11,432 nucleotides of DNA from Gammaproteobacteria bacterium (GTDB taxonomy: Bacteria; Pseudomonadota; Gammaproteobacteria; Steroidobacterales; JACDCP01). The translations under genes and the position numbers were made by a program. Below the pieces are notes generated by a model, which saw only the letters and a list, made by a program, of their open reading frames with translations, was not told where the DNA came from and made no database searches. This document shows positions 1 through 6,861 of the stretch, piece by piece. The DNA is taken from the NCBI GenBank assembly GCA_013817465.1, contig JACDCP010000078.1:1-11432 (forward strand), written 5' to 3'. How positions within the stretch are numbered: position 1 is the stretch's first letter; every line of letters starts with the position of its first letter.

Positions 1-1393
1 CCTCCATGACGCGGCCGTCCGGCGATAGGTTTTCGTCGCTGTCGAGTATCTTCGCCGTGGAGGTACGATCCGTGGCCTCGAAGAGCGCGGACAGGCGATT
101 CGATTCCGTCTCGTCCGGCCCCATGATGCGGAAGTTGCGACTCTCTTCATTCAGTCGCATGACATCGCGCAGGAAGGTGCCGAGCACGCGCGTCGACTCG
201 GCGCGTGACACCCCCGGCTTCGCCACTTCGACGGCGTAATCGCGGAAATCCGGCATCCGAAGCGCTTCGAGCAGCAGGCCGCCGTTGGCATGCGGGTTTG
301 CGCCCATGCGCCGCTGGCCCTGCGGAGCCAGCGCGGCGAGCCCGGGCCGCAAATGCCCCTGCCCGTCGAACAATTCCTGCGGCCGATAGCTCTGCATCCA
401 TGCCTCGAGCATCTTCAGGTGCGGCTTCGACTTCGCCAGACCGGCCAGTGGCACCTGATGCGAGCGCCACGTGCCTTCGACCGGTTTGTCGTCGACTTCC
501 TGCGGACCCGTCCAGCCCTTCGGTGTCGCCAGCACGATGACCGGCCACCGGCGCCGGCGGCGAAAGCCCTGCGTCCGTGCCTCATCCTGGATCGCGCGTA
601 TTTCGTCGAGGGCGGTATCGAGTGTGCCGGCCATCGCCTCGTGCATCGCGGCGGGCTCGTCGCCTTCCACGAAATACGGCCGGTGGCCATAGCCTTCCAG
701 CAAGCTCTTCAGTTCCTCGCGCGGGATGCGCGCGAGCACCGTGGGGCCGGCGATCTTGTAGCCGTTCAGATGCAAAACCGGCAGCACGGCACCGTCGTGC
801 ACTGGATTCAGGAACTTGTTCGAGTGCCAGCTCGCCGCAAGCGCGCCCGTCTCGGCCTCTCCGTCGCCGATCACGCAGCAGACGAGCAGATCCGGATTAT
901 CGAAGGCGGCACCGTAAGCGTGCGCGAGCGAATAGCCCAGCTCGCCGCCTTCGTGGATGGATCCGGGGACTTCGGCGGCCACGTGGCTCGGCAGTCCGCC
1001 GGGAAATGAAAACTGCCTGAACAGCCGGCGCATACCGTCTTTGTTTTGCGGCACATCCGGGTAGTGCTCGCTGAAGCTGCCCTCGAGCCAGGTGTTGGCG
1101 ACCAGCGCTGGCCCGCCATGGCCGGGGCCGGTGATGAAGATCGCATTGAGATCGCGCGACCGGATGACGCGATTCATGTGCACGTAAATGAAATTGAGAC
1201 CCGGCGTCGTGCCCCAGTGGCCGAGCAGCCGCGGCTTGACGTGCTCGAGCTCGAGCGGCTCTTCGAGCAACGGATTGTCGAGCAGATAGATCTGGCCGAC
1301 GGACAGATAGTTAGCCGCGCGCCAGTACGCGTCGATATGCTCGAGCGCTTGGCTGTCGAGTGCCTGCTCGCGGCGCGGCGTCTGGTCATTCAT
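1..1393 (-). CDS. xfp: Phosphoketolase (xylulose-5-P/fructose-6-P), N-terminal part, truncated by window edge
   Basis: Thiamine-diphosphate enzyme of the cytoplasm that splits xylulose 5-phosphate (often also fructose 6-phosphate) with phosphate to give acetyl phosphate and an aldose phosphate. The frame is open from the ATG at 1393 to the left edge (464 codons; the family has roughly 800), so the C-terminal part lies outside. Visible family motifs: GHWGTTPGLNFIY (about 58-70), TGPGHGGPALVAN (88-100), the phosphoketolase signature EGGELGYSLAHAYGAAF (148-164), the ThDP/Mg motif GDGEAETG (176-183) and LHLNGYKIAGPTVLAR (207-222). A GGAG lies about 10 nt before the start. It follows acetate kinase by 82 bp on the same strand, the natural partner that consumes acetyl phosphate. 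No frame break is seen. Identification is firm; preference for xylulose-5-P or fructose-6-P cannot be told from sequence. Confidence 0.96.
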   Translation of the reverse strand, partial: MNDQTPRREQALDSQALEHIDAYWRAANYLSVGQIYLLDNPLLEEPLELEHVKPRLLGHWGTTPGLNFIYVHMNRVIRSRDLNAIFITGPGHGGPALVANTWLEGSFSEHYPDVPQNKDGMRRLFRQFSFPGGLPSHVAAEVPGSIHEGGELGYSLAHAYGAAFDNPDLLVCCVIGDGEAETGALAASWHSNKFLNPVHDGAVLPVLHLNGYKIAGPTVLARIPREELKSLLEGYGHRPYFVEGDEPAAMHEAMAGTLDTALDEIRAIQDEARTQGFRRRRRWPVIVLATPKGWTGPQEVDDKPVEGTWRSHQVPLAGLAKSKPHLKMLEAWMQSYRPQELFDGQGHLRPGLAALAPQGQRRMGANPHANGGLLLEALRMPDFRDYAVEVAKPGVSRAESTRVLGTFLRDVMRLNEESRNFRIMGPDETESNRLSALFEATDRTSTAKILDSDENLSPDGRVME

Positions 1394-1417
1394 GTCGAAG
1401 CATCTCCATCGGAAAAA

Positions 1418-1489
1418 GGGGACATTCCTGATTTTCCAATGTCATTGACGATGAAACGCTGCTGGCTCGAGAAAATCAGGAATGTCCCC
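1418..1489. repeat. Perfect 19-bp inverted repeat between ackA and xfp
   Basis: Arms 1418-1436 (GGGGACATTCCTGATTTTC) and 1471-1489 are exact reverse complements separated by 34 bp. The loop contains a small palindrome (CAATG-T-CATTG, 1437-1447). The right arm overlaps the 3' end of ackA: it encodes the last residues (GHS) and the TGA stop. No T-run follows, so it is not a classic intrinsic terminator for the minus strand; it may instead be a small mobile repeat (REP or MITE-like) or an mRNA-processing or stabilising hairpin within the ackA-xfp transcript. Its family membership was not checked. Confidence 0.9.
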
Positions 1490-2660
1490 ATTCTCCCTGA
1501 CATTCCTCGGCAATGGCGCGCTCCTCATCGGTCGCTATGACCAGCAGTCGAACGCGGCTGTCGGTGGTCGCCACGTCGATTGCCTCACCGTCGACGGGCT
1601 GCGCGGCTGCATTGCGTGCTGTGTCGAGGCTTGCCCCGAGCCAGCCGAAGCCGGCGCTGAGACGCTCGCGAAGCAGTACGCTGCGCTCGCCGATGCCGCC
1701 GGAGAACACAACAGCATCGAACCCTCCGAGCACGGCCGCATAGGCGCCGATGTACTTGCGTGCGCGGTGCACGAACACGTCGATGGCGAGCCGGCATCGG
1801 GCGTCCCCGTTCGCGGCCCGCGCCTCGATGTCGCGCAGGTCATTGCCGGCCCCGGACAGGCCTGCGAGCCCGGAACGCCGGTTGAGCAGCTCGTCGAGCG
1901 CACCGGCATCGAGCGCTTCGGCGCGCAGCAGATACACGAGCAGACCGGGATCCACGTCGCCCGAACGGCTGCCCATGACGAGCCCCTCGAGCGGAGTCAT
2001 GCCCATGCTGGTGTCGATGCTGCGTCCGCCGTCGATGGCTGTGACGCTGCAGCCGTTGCCGAGGTGACAGGTCACGAGCTTCAGGGATGCAAGATTCCGG
2101 CCGAGAAAAGCCGCGGCGCTGCGCGCGAGGTACGCGTGGCTGATGCCGTGAAAGCCGAACCGGCGCAGGCCGTGCCGCGCGTTCAGCTCAGCCGGCAACG
2201 CGTACGTGCGCGCGTATTCCGGCAGGCAGGCGTGAAACGCCGTGTCGAATACAGCAACGTGCGCGGCCTCCTCCAGGCCGGTTCGTGCCGCACGAATGGC
2301 GGTGAGGTTCGCGGGCAGGTGCAGCGGCGCAAGCGGGACGAGCGCGGTGAGCGCGTTCTCGAGGTCGTCATCGATGAACTGCGGCGACACGAAGCGCGCT
2401 CCACCGTGCACCACACGATGTCCGACGATGTGAATGGATTTGGCCGCCGTTGCCGTCGCAGTGACGATATCGAGTGCGACGCGCACCGCCTGCTCGTGAT
2501 CGGCGGCCTGAATTGCGCGCTTCTCATTCCCAATGCGCAGCACCGGCGCGTCTCCGCCGATGCCGGCGATCGTGAATGCAGCGCGCCGGCGCCAGGTCCC
2601 GTCATCGAACAGGGCGACCTTGAGCGACGAGCTGCCGCAATTGAAGACGAGCGTTTGCAT
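1476..2660 (-). CDS. ackA: Acetate kinase
   Basis: Transfers phosphate between acetyl phosphate and ADP to give acetate and ATP in the cytoplasm. The protein has 394 residues, normal for the family, with the ASKHA-fold motifs in order: NCGSSSLK (7-14), GHRVVHGG (80-87), the catalytic-Asp segment VFDTAFHACLPEYARTYALP (137-156), RRFGFHGISHAYLA (166-179), HLGNGCSVTAIDGGRSIDTSMG (199-220), GSRSGDVDPG (230-239) and FSGGIGERS (319-327). The ATG at 2660 follows ACGAGG with 4 nt spacing. It starts 33 bp after the ion-channel gene and precedes phosphoketolase by 82 bp, so the two acetyl-phosphate enzymes are probably co-transcribed. The C-terminus is odd: after the conserved VIATDEERAIAEE stretch, the last residues and the stop codon come from a 19-bp inverted repeat, suggesting that an inserted element replaced the original end without damaging the core. 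Confidence 0.97.
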   Translation of the reverse strand: MQTLVFNCGSSSLKVALFDDGTWRRRAAFTIAGIGGDAPVLRIGNEKRAIQAADHEQAVRVALDIVTATATAAKSIHIVGHRVVHGGARFVSPQFIDDDLENALTALVPLAPLHLPANLTAIRAARTGLEEAAHVAVFDTAFHACLPEYARTYALPAELNARHGLRRFGFHGISHAYLARSAAAFLGRNLASLKLVTCHLGNGCSVTAIDGGRSIDTSMGMTPLEGLVMGSRSGDVDPGLLVYLLRAEALDAGALDELLNRRSGLAGLSGAGNDLRDIEARAANGDARCRLAIDVFVHRARKYIGAYAAVLGGFDAVVFSGGIGERSVLLRERLSAGFGWLGASLDTARNAAAQPVDGEAIDVATTDSRVRLLVIATDEERAIAEECQGEWGHS

Positions 2661-2693
2661 CCGGCCTCGTAGCCGCTGGTAATCAGGCCGATG

Positions 2694-3086
2694 TCAATCC
2701 AGGTTCGAACGCCAGTAATTGTGCATCTGAAAATATGTGAACGACGCGGACCAGGCAATCAGTGCCAGTCCAGAGAGCGCTTCCATGCCCGTCAGAAAGC
2801 GAATCGGGCCGCTCGGCGTGATCTCTGCGAAGCCCACGGTCGTGTACACCATGGCGGAGAAAAAAACGAGATCGAGCAGGTTGTCCGCGCCGGCAAGCGC
2901 TCCCGAGTCCGCGGCGTGCAGCAGCGCATAGTAACCGAGGCCGAAAATCCAGATTTCGGCGACGTGGACGCAGAGCAGGCCGAGCACACAGAACAGTATG
3001 CGTCGCGGCATGTACCGCGGCTCTCGTGCGTACAACCGCTGCAGCATGCTGAAAGCGCCGTAATGCAGCAACACGCAGGCGAGCAC
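2694..3086 (-). CDS. Small pore-loop ion channel (Ion_trans_2/K+-channel-like), 5' end uncertain
   Basis: Predicted inner-membrane protein with three hydrophobic segments (around VLACVLLHYGAF, ILFCVLGLLCVHVAEIWIFG and FLTGMEALSGLALIAWSASF). A pore-like loop before the last segment reads VYTTVGFAEITPSG; TTVGFAE aligns with the TVGYGD potassium selectivity filter, so a cation channel is likely but selectivity is uncertain. In this frame the only usual start is a GTG at 3086, which falls inside the first membrane segment and has no visible Shine-Dalgarno. The frame is open up to 3122. An ATG at 3123, overlapping the mipA stop as TAATG, lies in another frame; deleting one G from the GGG at 3103-3105 would join it to the channel as MEAYWIGSTVFLV..., about 142 residues. 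So either a 1-nt insertion (natural or sequencing) is present, or the start is non-canonical. Its stop is 33 bp before ackA. Confidence 0.75.
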   Translation of the reverse strand: MLACVLLHYGAFSMLQRLYAREPRYMPRRILFCVLGLLCVHVAEIWIFGLGYYALLHAADSGALAGADNLLDLVFFSAMVYTTVGFAEITPSGPIRFLTGMEALSGLALIAWSASFTYFQMHNYWRSNLD

Positions 3087-3122
3087 CAGGAAGACGGTGC
3101 TGCCCGATCCAGTAAGCCTCCA

Positions 3123-4007
3123 TTAGAATGAAGCGGCGCCGGTCGACTGATCTGGGGCCCGGCGCTCGCTGGCCCAGAGAAAACGCACGAAGGCAGCATA
3201 GACGGAATACGAGACGTCCCTTTCGAACAGCGGGCTGTTTTCGTTTTCGGCGCCCTGATGCGCCGTCAGATTGCCGCCGAAAAAGAACTGATAGCGCCCT
3301 TTGTCGCGCCTGACACCAACGCCGAGCTCCGTGCCCAGATAGCCGCCGCCGGCGTCGAAGGCGGGCCGGCCGGCACGTGCGAACTCCGGTGCGACATCGT
3401 AAAAGTAATCGAGAAATTTCTCGTTGGCGAAAATCGGCGTGATGCTCAGGTCGACCTGGAACGGCGTACCGAAAAAAGCGTATTGCTCGTATTCGAGCTC
3501 GGGCGCGAACACCAGGCCGCGCGCGCTGACGTCCGTGAAATCGCTGGAGAAAGCTGCGCGCAGGGGAATCTCCAGCTTGAGCTGGCGGGACGGATCGGAG
3601 AAGTCGTCGAGGCGTATCTCGAGCTCGGGGCCGAGCTCGAACAGATAATCGAGATCGGGCATGCCCTCGCGTATTTCGACGTCATCGCTGTCGGTATTGA
3701 ACGAGCCGCCGGCGCTGACGTCGAGTTCCAGGCGCCGGCTTTTGAACAGCCGCCCGGCGACCAGATTGTCGCCGCCGATGCGCAGCAGCGCGCCGCGGTA
3801 TATGAGCACCGGAAACGGCAGACCCTTGAGCGACTGCTCATCGGCGGCCGGATACGCGGATCCAAAGCTGCCACCTGCGCCGACGCCGACCTCCCAGAGC
3901 GGGAGGCGGACGGCATCGGCGGCCGTGGCAGCATCCTCGGCGGCCGCCGGCAGCGACAGATACCAGAGCGCTGAAATGAGGAGAGCGGCTGACTTCATGC
4001 GAGGCAT
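3123..4007 (-). CDS. MipA/OmpV family outer membrane protein
   Basis: Predicted outer-membrane beta-barrel of 294 residues. A signal peptide is visible (MPRMKSAALLISALWYLSLPAAA, cleavage near 23/24). The mature part shows alternating amphipathic strands, the family-like opening WEVGVGAGGSFGSAYPAADEQ, the PVLIYRGALLRIGGD segment, a late YFYDVAPEFA...RPAFDAGGGYLGTELGVGV region, and strands close to the C-terminus. In this family some members bind the murein hydrolase MltA; others are of unknown role or act as porin-like proteins, so the function stays general. The start at 4007 is preferred over the in-frame ATG at 3998 because AGG lies about 5 nt before it. The stop codon TAA shares bases with an ATG (TAATG) at the head of the channel gene, suggesting translational coupling. 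I see no clear promoter in the 161 bp upstream, only a short dyad TGCCGG-AAC-CCGGCA at 4041-4055. Confidence 0.85.
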   Translation of the reverse strand: MPRMKSAALLISALWYLSLPAAAEDAATAADAVRLPLWEVGVGAGGSFGSAYPAADEQSLKGLPFPVLIYRGALLRIGGDNLVAGRLFKSRRLELDVSAGGSFNTDSDDVEIREGMPDLDYLFELGPELEIRLDDFSDPSRQLKLEIPLRAAFSSDFTDVSARGLVFAPELEYEQYAFFGTPFQVDLSITPIFANEKFLDYFYDVAPEFARAGRPAFDAGGGYLGTELGVGVRRDKGRYQFFFGGNLTAHQGAENENSPLFERDVSYSVYAAFVRFLWASERRAPDQSTGAASF

Positions 4008-4168
4008 GATGCCTGACCCGCAAGCCGATTTCCTGACGGATGCCGGAACCCGGCACCGTTGTCCTCTGCTGCGTGGTTATCTATGTATCGGACAGCGCGC
4101 CGCGGGCGTCGTCGCGCCAGGAGTCAAACCTCCGTCGACCTGAAAGCCACGCGGCCCGTGCCGCGCCG

Positions 4169-4333
4169 TCAATCCTCGCCGCGACCGTATTCGTTCTGCT
4201 CTTCGGCCTCATCATCGATGGCGTCGCCGGCTTCCTCCACGTCTTCGCCGAATCCCTCGGTCGTATTGCAGGCGCTGAACAGCGGCGTAGCCAAAATGAA
4301 CAGGGCCGCCAGCAGGCGTGTGAAAATGGACAT
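4169..4333 (-). CDS. Entericidin EcnA/B-type small lipoprotein
   Basis: A 54-residue precursor: signal peptide MSIFTRLLAALFILATPLFSAC with a lipobox ending FSAC, then a short acidic mature peptide starting CNTTEGFGEDVEEAGDAIDDEAEE. The NTxxGxGxDxxxxGxxI spacing after the lipidated Cys is the entericidin signature. Entericidins are small membrane lipoproteins linked to stationary phase, osmotic and envelope stress. The start at 4333 is chosen over an upstream in-frame ATG at 4372 because AGGAGA sits 7-8 nt before it and the signal peptide begins there. The 4372 start would also lie upstream of the predicted transcription start. A consensus sigma-54 promoter ends about 24 nt before the ATG. The mature part is unusually acidic; the C-terminal NEYGRGED tail is not something I recognise from the family. 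Confidence 0.88.
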   Translation of the reverse strand: MSIFTRLLAALFILATPLFSACNTTEGFGEDVEEAGDAIDDEAEEQNEYGRGED

Positions 4334-4367
4334 CTGCGTATCTCCTGGGTGATGACGTAAATGCCAG

Positions 4368-4383
4368 AGCAATTTCCATGCCA
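4368..4383 (-). promoter_or_regulatory. Sigma-54 (-24/-12) promoter of the entericidin gene
   Basis: On the minus strand the sequence reads TGGCATG-GAAA-TTGCT, matching the RpoN consensus (TGGCAYR-N4-TTGCW) at every defined position, with the GG and GC pairs at the correct 10-bp interval. The -12 C is at 4369, predicting a start near 4357, a 5' UTR of about 24 nt with the AGGAGA ribosome binding site inside it, and translation at 4333. Confidence 0.88.
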
Positions 4384-4717
4384 GACGGTGCGGCGTTGGT
4401 CACCGCACGCGCATCGTGCGCTGGCCGTGGACCTGCTCGAGGGACTCAGTGAATGAATGATTCATTGAGGGCCCGCTGCGTAGATGTCCTGGATCGTGTC
4501 GGACGGATGCACGTCGGTTTCGCCCGTGGCGCGCGCATAGACCAGTGAGCGTTACAGGAATCTCTACGAAATTCTCGAGGTTTGCGTTCTGCTCGAAAGA
4601 CGGGCGTCCCACGCCTGCGCAGGGACCCGGGCCGATGCAGATCAATGCCGTTTGCAGCAGGTAACTTTTACAATCGCACGCTGGTAAGCGGGTACCTGAA
4701 GGATGCTGGCACCGAGT
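4384..4717. other. Intergenic region between entericidin promoter and receiver gene
   Basis: I see no convincing gene here. Two dyads stand out. CGCACG-N5-CGTGCG at 4404-4420 lies 21 bp upstream of the entericidin sigma-54 element and could be an activator site. A 10-bp stem with one G-T wobble and a 5-nt loop (CTCAGTGAAT-GAATG-ATTCATTGAG, 4445-4469) could be a hairpin or operator; it has no T-tract on either strand. An 81-codon open frame on the minus strand (4400-4645) has no recognisable domain or signal and is judged spurious. Confidence 0.5.
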
Positions 4718-5092
4718 CTACGAGACCATTCCCGGCGAGATTTCTCCAATCACGCGATTCAGCTCGAACAGGCCGAAGGGTTTCGCCAGGTAACGATGCA
4801 CCGGAAGGCTGGCACTTTGCCTGCGCAAGTCCTCTACCGGCAAACCGGTCACGAAGACGACGACCAGATCGGGTAGCTTTTCATTGAGCTGACGGGCGAC
4901 GCTCACGCCGTCCCGGTCGCCTTCCAGCATCCAGTCGCAGATGAGTATCTGCGGCGCAAAACTCTCCCCGATCTCGACCGCACAGTCGCCACTCGAGGCT
5001 GTTTCGACCTCGAACCCGCATTCACTCAGAAAATCCGCCATGGCGGCACGCGAATTCTTCTCGTCCTCGACGACCAGAATCCGCGTAGCCAT
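4718..5092 (-). CDS. Stand-alone response-regulator receiver (CheY-like) protein
   Basis: A 124-residue cytoplasmic protein made only of a receiver domain. Visible landmarks are MATRILVVEDE with the acidic pair D10/E11, phospho-acceptor D53 in LICDWMLEG, the T82 switch residue in VFVTG, and K104 in YLAKPFG. No output domain follows, so it would act through protein contacts, as a phosphate sink or as a relay. It is the last gene of the signalling operon, starting 49 bp after the kinase stop. An alternative ATG at 5161 would add 23 residues and overlap the kinase 3' end; the start at 5092 is chosen because the receiver fold begins there, although its ribosome binding site is weak. The adjacent PAS-GAF kinase is the likely phosphodonor, shared or competed for with the sigma-54 regulator upstream. 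Confidence 0.9.
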   Translation of the reverse strand: MATRILVVEDEKNSRAAMADFLSECGFEVETASSGDCAVEIGESFAPQILICDWMLEGDRDGVSVARQLNEKLPDLVVVFVTGLPVEDLRRQSASLPVHRYLAKPFGLFELNRVIGEISPGMVS

Positions 5093-5141
5093 CAGCGCCC
5101 GTGCCCCGAGCTTTCGCGGCTGCCGGTTTGGAGCTGCAGCA

Positions 5142-6821
5142 TCATTTCCGTAGAGTTTCATCCTGTGTAGCGCTGGTCCAGGCAATGGGCAGCTTGACAT
5201 CGAACTGCGCGCCTCCCGAGGCCGGGTTGCGCGCACTCACCGTGCCGCCGTGATCGTGCACGATGCGATACACGAGGCTCAAGCCGAGACCGGTGCCACC
5301 GTACTCCCGACGCGTCGAAAAAAACGGGTCGAACAGTCTGCCGAACGATCCCGTCGGAATGCCGGGACCATTGTCGCGCAGCGAAATGGTGAGGTGATCG
5401 CCATCGGAAGTCGATCGGAGGTGCAGTTTCGTAGCACCTGCCTCCGCTGCATTACGCATCAAATTCACCATGGCCTGCTCGAGCTCGGTCTCGTTCAGCG
5501 CCACGGGTGGCGGCGGGTCCACGAGATCCTGTTCGATACTCAGCTCAGTAAGAGGCAAGATCGATGCCAACAGGTCGATCGAGCGGCGCACCACCCGGTT
5601 GATGTCTCCGCCCTCCTTGGTCGCATTGCCGTCGCTGCGCGCGAATTGCAGCACTCCTGAAGTGATGCCCGCACAGCGCCGGCAGTCGCCGATGATCCGG
5701 CCAAATATCTCTTCCATGCGCTCGCTGCCCTGGCCCGAATTGCGCGCAACCATCTGGCCGAGCTCGGCGTTCATGAGTATCGAGTTCAGCGGATTGTTAA
5801 TCTCGTGCGCTATGCCGGCGGCCAGCGTGCCGAGCGAGGCCAGCCTTGCGGCCCGCTGCATGCGATCGTCGCTTTCCGCGAGCGTGAGGCGCGCCTGGCT
5901 TTCGCCGAGCTGTTCTTCGATGGCATTGCGCTGCAGCGCTGTGGACAGCAGCGCCGCCATTGCCTGCATGAAGTTCAGGTCGTTCTGACTGAAGCTCCGC
6001 TTGTGGTCGGCGTGTGCGCCGAGCACGCCGTACGGCCCTTCGTGGCCGTCGATGACGACGCTCGCACCGCTCACGATGCCGTGCTCGGCGAACAGCTCGC
6101 GGTCCTTGTACTGCGACTCCCTGGCGAAGTCGTCGAGGACGACCGGGCGCCGGGAATGCAACGCGAGGGCGTCGGGCGAGCCGCCACGAGCCGCCGACAT
6201 GGTTGCGCGTCCGACCCGGCCGCGCTTCCAGCCTTTGCCGGCCTTGAGCCGCAGCACGCCGTGCTCGGGATCCCGCTCCAGCACCTTGCAGAACCTGACG
6301 CCCAGCGTGCTCGTACAGGCCTCGAGAATGCGCCTGGTAATCTTCGAGATGTTGCGCTCGGCGACCGCGTAAAGCGCGAGACGCGCCATGGCCGCCTGCT
6401 GGCGCGCACGTATCTCCGCCTCTTCAGTGATGCGCGTGAGCTCGGTAATGTCGGAAAAGCTGCCGATCGCGCCACGCAGATTTCCGTCGCGATCCGTAAG
6501 AGGCGCCACTCCCATCGACACCTGCATCAGCTTTCCGCTCGGACAGCGCACCGTCACCGTCTCGTCATCGGTACGGGATTTCCGACGCGCGCGTTGCAAC
6601 AGATATCTATCGAGGGAAATCAGCTCGCCGTCGGGAGCGACCAGCACGTCAATGGGATCCGGCACCGACGGATGCCGCGACAGATTGCGCTCCGGATCGA
6701 CGTTGAAGAACTCCGCCGCCCGTCGATTGGGCCGCACGCTGCGACCTTCCGCATCCTCGCAGATCAGGATGCCGCCCGGACCGAACTCGAGCAGGACCTC
6801 CAGCGATGTCTCGACCGCCAT
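5142..6821 (-). CDS. Soluble PAS-GAF sensor histidine kinase
   Basis: Hybrid-free sensor kinase, 559 residues from the chosen ATG. Domains in order: PAS (about 8-130, ending in the PAC-like GAIGSFSDITELTR), a linker helix, GAF (about 155-300), a second coiled-coil linker, the HisKA H-box GIAHEINNPLNSIL with H339, then the HATPase domain with N box NLMRNAAEAG (N457 region), G1 DNGPGIP (483-489), F box FDPFFSTR and G2 GGTGLGLS. No membrane segment or signal peptide is present, so it should sense a cytoplasmic cue through PAS/GAF. The HEINNP box resembles NtrB/ZraS-type kinases that pair with sigma-54 activators, which fits its neighbour. In-frame GTG starts at 6833 (after GGGAAGG) and 6857, or an ATG at 6914 overlapping the regulator gene, are possible; the coordinate is therefore approximate by up to 31 codons. 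Confidence 0.92.
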   Translation of the reverse strand: MAVETSLEVLLEFGPGGILICEDAEGRSVRPNRRAAEFFNVDPERNLSRHPSVPDPIDVLVAPDGELISLDRYLLQRARRKSRTDDETVTVRCPSGKLMQVSMGVAPLTDRDGNLRGAIGSFSDITELTRITEEAEIRARQQAAMARLALYAVAERNISKITRRILEACTSTLGVRFCKVLERDPEHGVLRLKAGKGWKRGRVGRATMSAARGGSPDALALHSRRPVVLDDFARESQYKDRELFAEHGIVSGASVVIDGHEGPYGVLGAHADHKRSFSQNDLNFMQAMAALLSTALQRNAIEEQLGESQARLTLAESDDRMQRAARLASLGTLAAGIAHEINNPLNSILMNAELGQMVARNSGQGSERMEEIFGRIIGDCRRCAGITSGVLQFARSDGNATKEGGDINRVVRRSIDLLASILPLTELSIEQDLVDPPPPVALNETELEQAMVNLMRNAAEAGATKLHLRSTSDGDHLTISLRDNGPGIPTGSFGRLFDPFFSTRREYGGTGLGLSLVYRIVHDHGGTVSARNPASGGAQFDVKLPIAWTSATQDETLRK

Positions 6822-6861
6822 AATCCCCGACACTTCGCCTTCCCTGGCTGCGCTCACGCTC

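Noticed and set aside
1482..2672. A 396-codon open frame on the plus strand opposite ackA
   Set aside because: It is the mirror of a GC-rich coding region; the ackA frame carries all family motifs and this one carries none.
4105..4140. A tRNA T-arm-like sequence (GGAGGTTTGACTCC on the minus strand)
   Set aside because: No matching anticodon arm or acceptor stem around it and the loop lacks the TTCRA pattern.
4400..4645. An 81-codon minus-strand frame downstream of the receiver gene
   Set aside because: No domain, signal peptide or convincing ribosome binding site; its end overlaps the region just upstream of the entericidin promoter.
4810..4825. A plus-strand TGGCACT-TTGC-CTGCG match to the sigma-54 pattern
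   Set aside because: It lies inside the receiver coding region in antisense with no plus-strand gene downstream; most likely chance.
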